Shown one piece after another: positions 4,618-6,136 of a DNA stretch of 6,136 nucleotides. Position 1 is the first letter of the stretch, and each line of letters starts with the position of its first letter. Origin of the DNA: Beijerinckiaceae bacterium (lineage in GTDB: Bacteria; Pseudomonadota; Alphaproteobacteria; Rhizobiales; Beijerinckiaceae); assembly GCA_947458675.1 (NCBI GenBank), contig CANHAW010000143.1, forward strand, positions 1 to 6,136, given 5' to 3'. The notes under the pieces are model-generated. The model was not told where the DNA came from. It ran no database searches and was given only the letters and a program-made list of their open reading frames with translations. The translations under genes and the position numbers were made by a program.

Positions 4618-5868
4618 ATGCCCCTGCACCTCACCCGAGTTTTTGCGAATCGCAATTATGCGTGGTTCGTCGGCGGGGGCAGTCCGGCCTATGTCACGTC
4701 ATGGATGCAGCGCGTCGGCGTCGGCTGGCTTGCCTGGGAGCTGACCCATTCGCCTCTCTGGCTCGGCATTGTCGCTGCGGCCGATCTGGCGCCCATGCTC
4801 ATTCTCTCGCCCTTTGCCGGCGCCTACTCGGATCGCAGCAATCCCGTCAAAATTATCCGGCGCACGGAATCCTTGCTCTTCGTGCAGAATCTTTTGCTGT
4901 TTGTGACGATGATCACGGGCACGCTCAACATCACGCTGCTGGTGGCCTTGTCGCTCTGGTCGGGGCTTGTCTATCCCTTCCATCAGGCAGCACGTCATTC
5001 TGTTGTGCCGGCCATTGTGCCGCGTTCGGATTTCGCCACAGCCATTGCGCTTGATTCTGCGATCTTCCAAGTCTCGCGATTCATCGGCCCCTCGATTGCC
5101 GCGATCATGATTCCGCTCTTTGGCGTGGCAGGCTGTTTCTTCTCGCATACGGTTGGAACGGCGATCTATGTTTTCGCGCTTTTCCGGCTCGATTTCCCGC
5201 CGCCCAAACGCGAGCCGCGCGAGGGCCGAAGCATTCTGACGGACACAAAAGAAGGCCTTGCCTATGTCGCGCGTGACATCGGCATCTGGCCTTTGTTCAT
5301 GCTGCTCAGTGTCGCCTCAATTCTGCTGCGCCCGATCCAGGACATGCTGCCGGGTTTCGCCGGTCAGGTTTTCGATGCCGGCGCGGTCGGTCTTGCCTGG
5401 CTTACATCGAGCATGGGCATTGGCGCTGCCATCAGCGCGGTCTGGATCGCCAGCCGCGGCAAACTCAAGGGACTGACGCTCGTCGTCTATGCAGGCTTTT
5501 TAGGGCTTATTCTGTCGTCATTCGCGTTTCTGATTTCGCCCAATGTCTGGATCGGCACCATTTTTACAGGCCTGTCGGGCTTCACGCTGAATACAATGTC
5601 GACGTCGATTCAGGCTCTGGTGCAATCATCCATGCCCGACAATTATCGCGGGCGCGTCATGGCGCTTTACGGGATGATCTGGCGCGGCGCAACGGCGATT
5701 GGCGCTCTGGCTGCGGGGGTTGCGGCAGAAAAACTGGGTCTGCAACTGACTTTTGAAATTGCCAGCGGCATCTGCCTCATCGTCTGGCTTGCGGCACTGC
5801 CTTTGCGCCACAAGGTTGCGCATGTGGCAGAGCGCGGGCGCGAGGCGCCCGGCTCCCCACGATCATAA
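4618..5868 (+). CDS. MFS transporter, DHA3 (EntS/MefA-like) exporter
   Basis: A 416-residue inner-membrane major facilitator of the drug:H+ antiporter-3 kind (Pfam MFS_3 type). The N-terminus (FANRNYAWFVGGGSPAYVTSWMQRVGVGWLAWELTHSPLWLG, read in parts at 9-50) is the hallmark opening of this group, where an Rxxx..W.QR..W..yelT.SPl pattern forms helix 1 and its loop. The helix 2-3 loop is GAYSDRSNPVKI (68-79). The second half carries IQALVQSSMP then DNYRGRVMALYGM (331-353), the usual 'vP...RGRv..ly' loop motif of DHA3 proteins. About 12 hydrophobic spans are seen, with a charged mid-loop near 194-212. Relatives export siderophores (EntS), macrolides (MefA) or other small molecules, probably driven by protons; the cargo is unknown. 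The ATG at 4618 gives a complete family N-terminus, but no strong Shine-Dalgarno precedes it (AGAGCG at best). The stop TAA touches the stop of the convergent nitroreductase gene. Confidence 0.9.
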   Translation: MPLHLTRVFANRNYAWFVGGGSPAYVTSWMQRVGVGWLAWELTHSPLWLGIVAAADLAPMLILSPFAGAYSDRSNPVKIIRRTESLLFVQNLLLFVTMITGTLNITLLVALSLWSGLVYPFHQAARHSVVPAIVPRSDFATAIALDSAIFQVSRFIGPSIAAIMIPLFGVAGCFFSHTVGTAIYVFALFRLDFPPPKREPREGRSILTDTKEGLAYVARDIGIWPLFMLLSVASILLRPIQDMLPGFAGQVFDAGAVGLAWLTSSMGIGAAISAVWIASRGKLKGLTLVVYAGFLGLILSSFAFLISPNVWIGTIFTGLSGFTLNTMSTSIQALVQSSMPDNYRGRVMALYGMIWRGATAIGALAAGVAAEKLGLQLTFEIASGICLIVWLAALPLRHKVAHVAERGREAPGSPRS

Positions 5869-6136
5869 TCACAGGCGCGCGGTTTCTCCGTAAGCGCCAG
5901 CAAAAACAAGATCCGACATGGCCTTGCGCGTCCGCGGTGCGATCTCGCGCTCCGGCAGATCTTCCGGCAGAACGGACGCATCGGCCTGATAGCCGATGGC
6001 AATGCCGACCATGACCTCAGTGTCTTCCGGAACCTTATAAGCAGTGCGGATATGGTCCTTTTCGATCCCGCCCGCCTGATGCACGACAAGGCCGAGCGCT
6101 GTTGCCTGCAAAACAAGCTGGGCGACGGCGGCGCCC
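5869..6136 (-). CDS. Nitroreductase-family protein (FMN-dependent), C-terminal part
   Basis: Eighty-eight residues are visible, and the frame stays open to the right edge, so the N-terminus is outside. Seen from the edge: GAAVAQLVLQATALGL, then VVHQAGGIEKDHIRTAYKVPED, the strand MVGIAIGYQAD, and a tail LPEDLPEREIAPRTRKAMSDLVFAG. In nitroreductases, the first helix (A..q.L.L.AtalGL) forms the dimer core near the flavin, the VGIAIGY strand closes the sheet, and the R.RK.l.e.vf.g tail contributes to FMN phosphate contacts and wraps the partner subunit. The family reduces nitro compounds, quinones, enones or flavins with NAD(P)H in the cytosol as an FMN homodimer. The subfamily and substrate cannot be assigned from this end alone. 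The first complete start-like codon visible, TTG at 6111, is internal and not the true start. The stop (complement of 5869-5871) abuts the MFS stop with no spacer. Confidence 0.88.
   Translation of the reverse strand, partial: GAAVAQLVLQATALGLVVHQAGGIEKDHIRTAYKVPEDTEVMVGIAIGYQADASVLPEDLPEREIAPRTRKAMSDLVFAGAYGETARL

Noticed and set aside
4446..4655. N-terminal extension of the SDR by 70 residues
   Set aside because: The extension is Arg/Ala/Gly-rich with no SDR sequence and would overlap the start of the divergent MFS gene. The GGGAGG before the ATG at 4445 fixes the normal start.
1..6136. CRISPR array, tRNA/rRNA genes, insertion sequence ends, phage or toxin-antitoxin genes
   Set aside because: No regularly spaced repeats, no cloverleaf with a TTCRANNC-type arm, no transposase-like frame and no paired small genes were seen on reading both strands.

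Overview
The window looks like a stretch of chromosome from an alphaproteobacterium, probably of the Hyphomicrobiales (Bradyrhizobium/Beijerinckia-like). This is an inference from the GC-rich coding sequence, the strong GGAGG-type ribosome binding sites and the gene types present; no rRNA or housekeeping gene is there to fix the taxon. Seven protein genes can be supported, two of them cut by the window ends. No tRNA, rRNA, CRISPR array, insertion sequence or phage gene was seen.

Left part, plus strand. At 1-446 is the C-terminal half of a periplasmic substrate-binding protein that looks like the Bug/TctC family of tripartite tricarboxylate transporters. A gene-free stretch of about 390 bases follows (447-837). 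It holds a perfect hairpin whose T-tract lies on the minus strand, GC-rich alternative hairpins, an AT-richer segment and two 12-base palindromes, and probably carries the promoter of the next gene. A vertebrate-type (adrenodoxin/putidaredoxin-like) [2Fe-2S] ferredoxin is at 838-1152. A secreted ABC-type substrate-binding protein of the NMT1/SsuA/TauA class is at 1228-2181, 75 bases downstream and possibly co-transcribed.

Middle part, minus strand. An SDR-family oxidoreductase (3636-4445) is followed downstream by an MFS transporter resembling the fosmidomycin-resistance (Fsr) type (2260-3501). They are 134 bases apart and may form a two-gene unit. The MFS gene converges on the ABC substrate-binding gene, and a shared hairpin overlaps the last codons of the MFS gene.

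Right part. A DHA3-type MFS exporter (4618-5868, plus) diverges from the SDR gene across a 172-base intergenic region. It converges with zero spacing on a nitroreductase-family gene (5869 to beyond 6136, minus) that is cut by the right edge.

Four of the seven genes concern solute binding or transport, and three are redox genes (ferredoxin, SDR, nitroreductase). This fits an accessory uptake/catabolism and efflux neighbourhood. No complete uptake system, no oxygenase or P450 partner for the ferredoxin, and no regulator is inside the window, so a shared pathway is conjecture. I did not find strong evidence for a wholly new system. The most notable items are the structured leader region at 447-837, the unpartnered binding proteins and ferredoxin, the altered SDR motifs and the gapless convergent stop codons.
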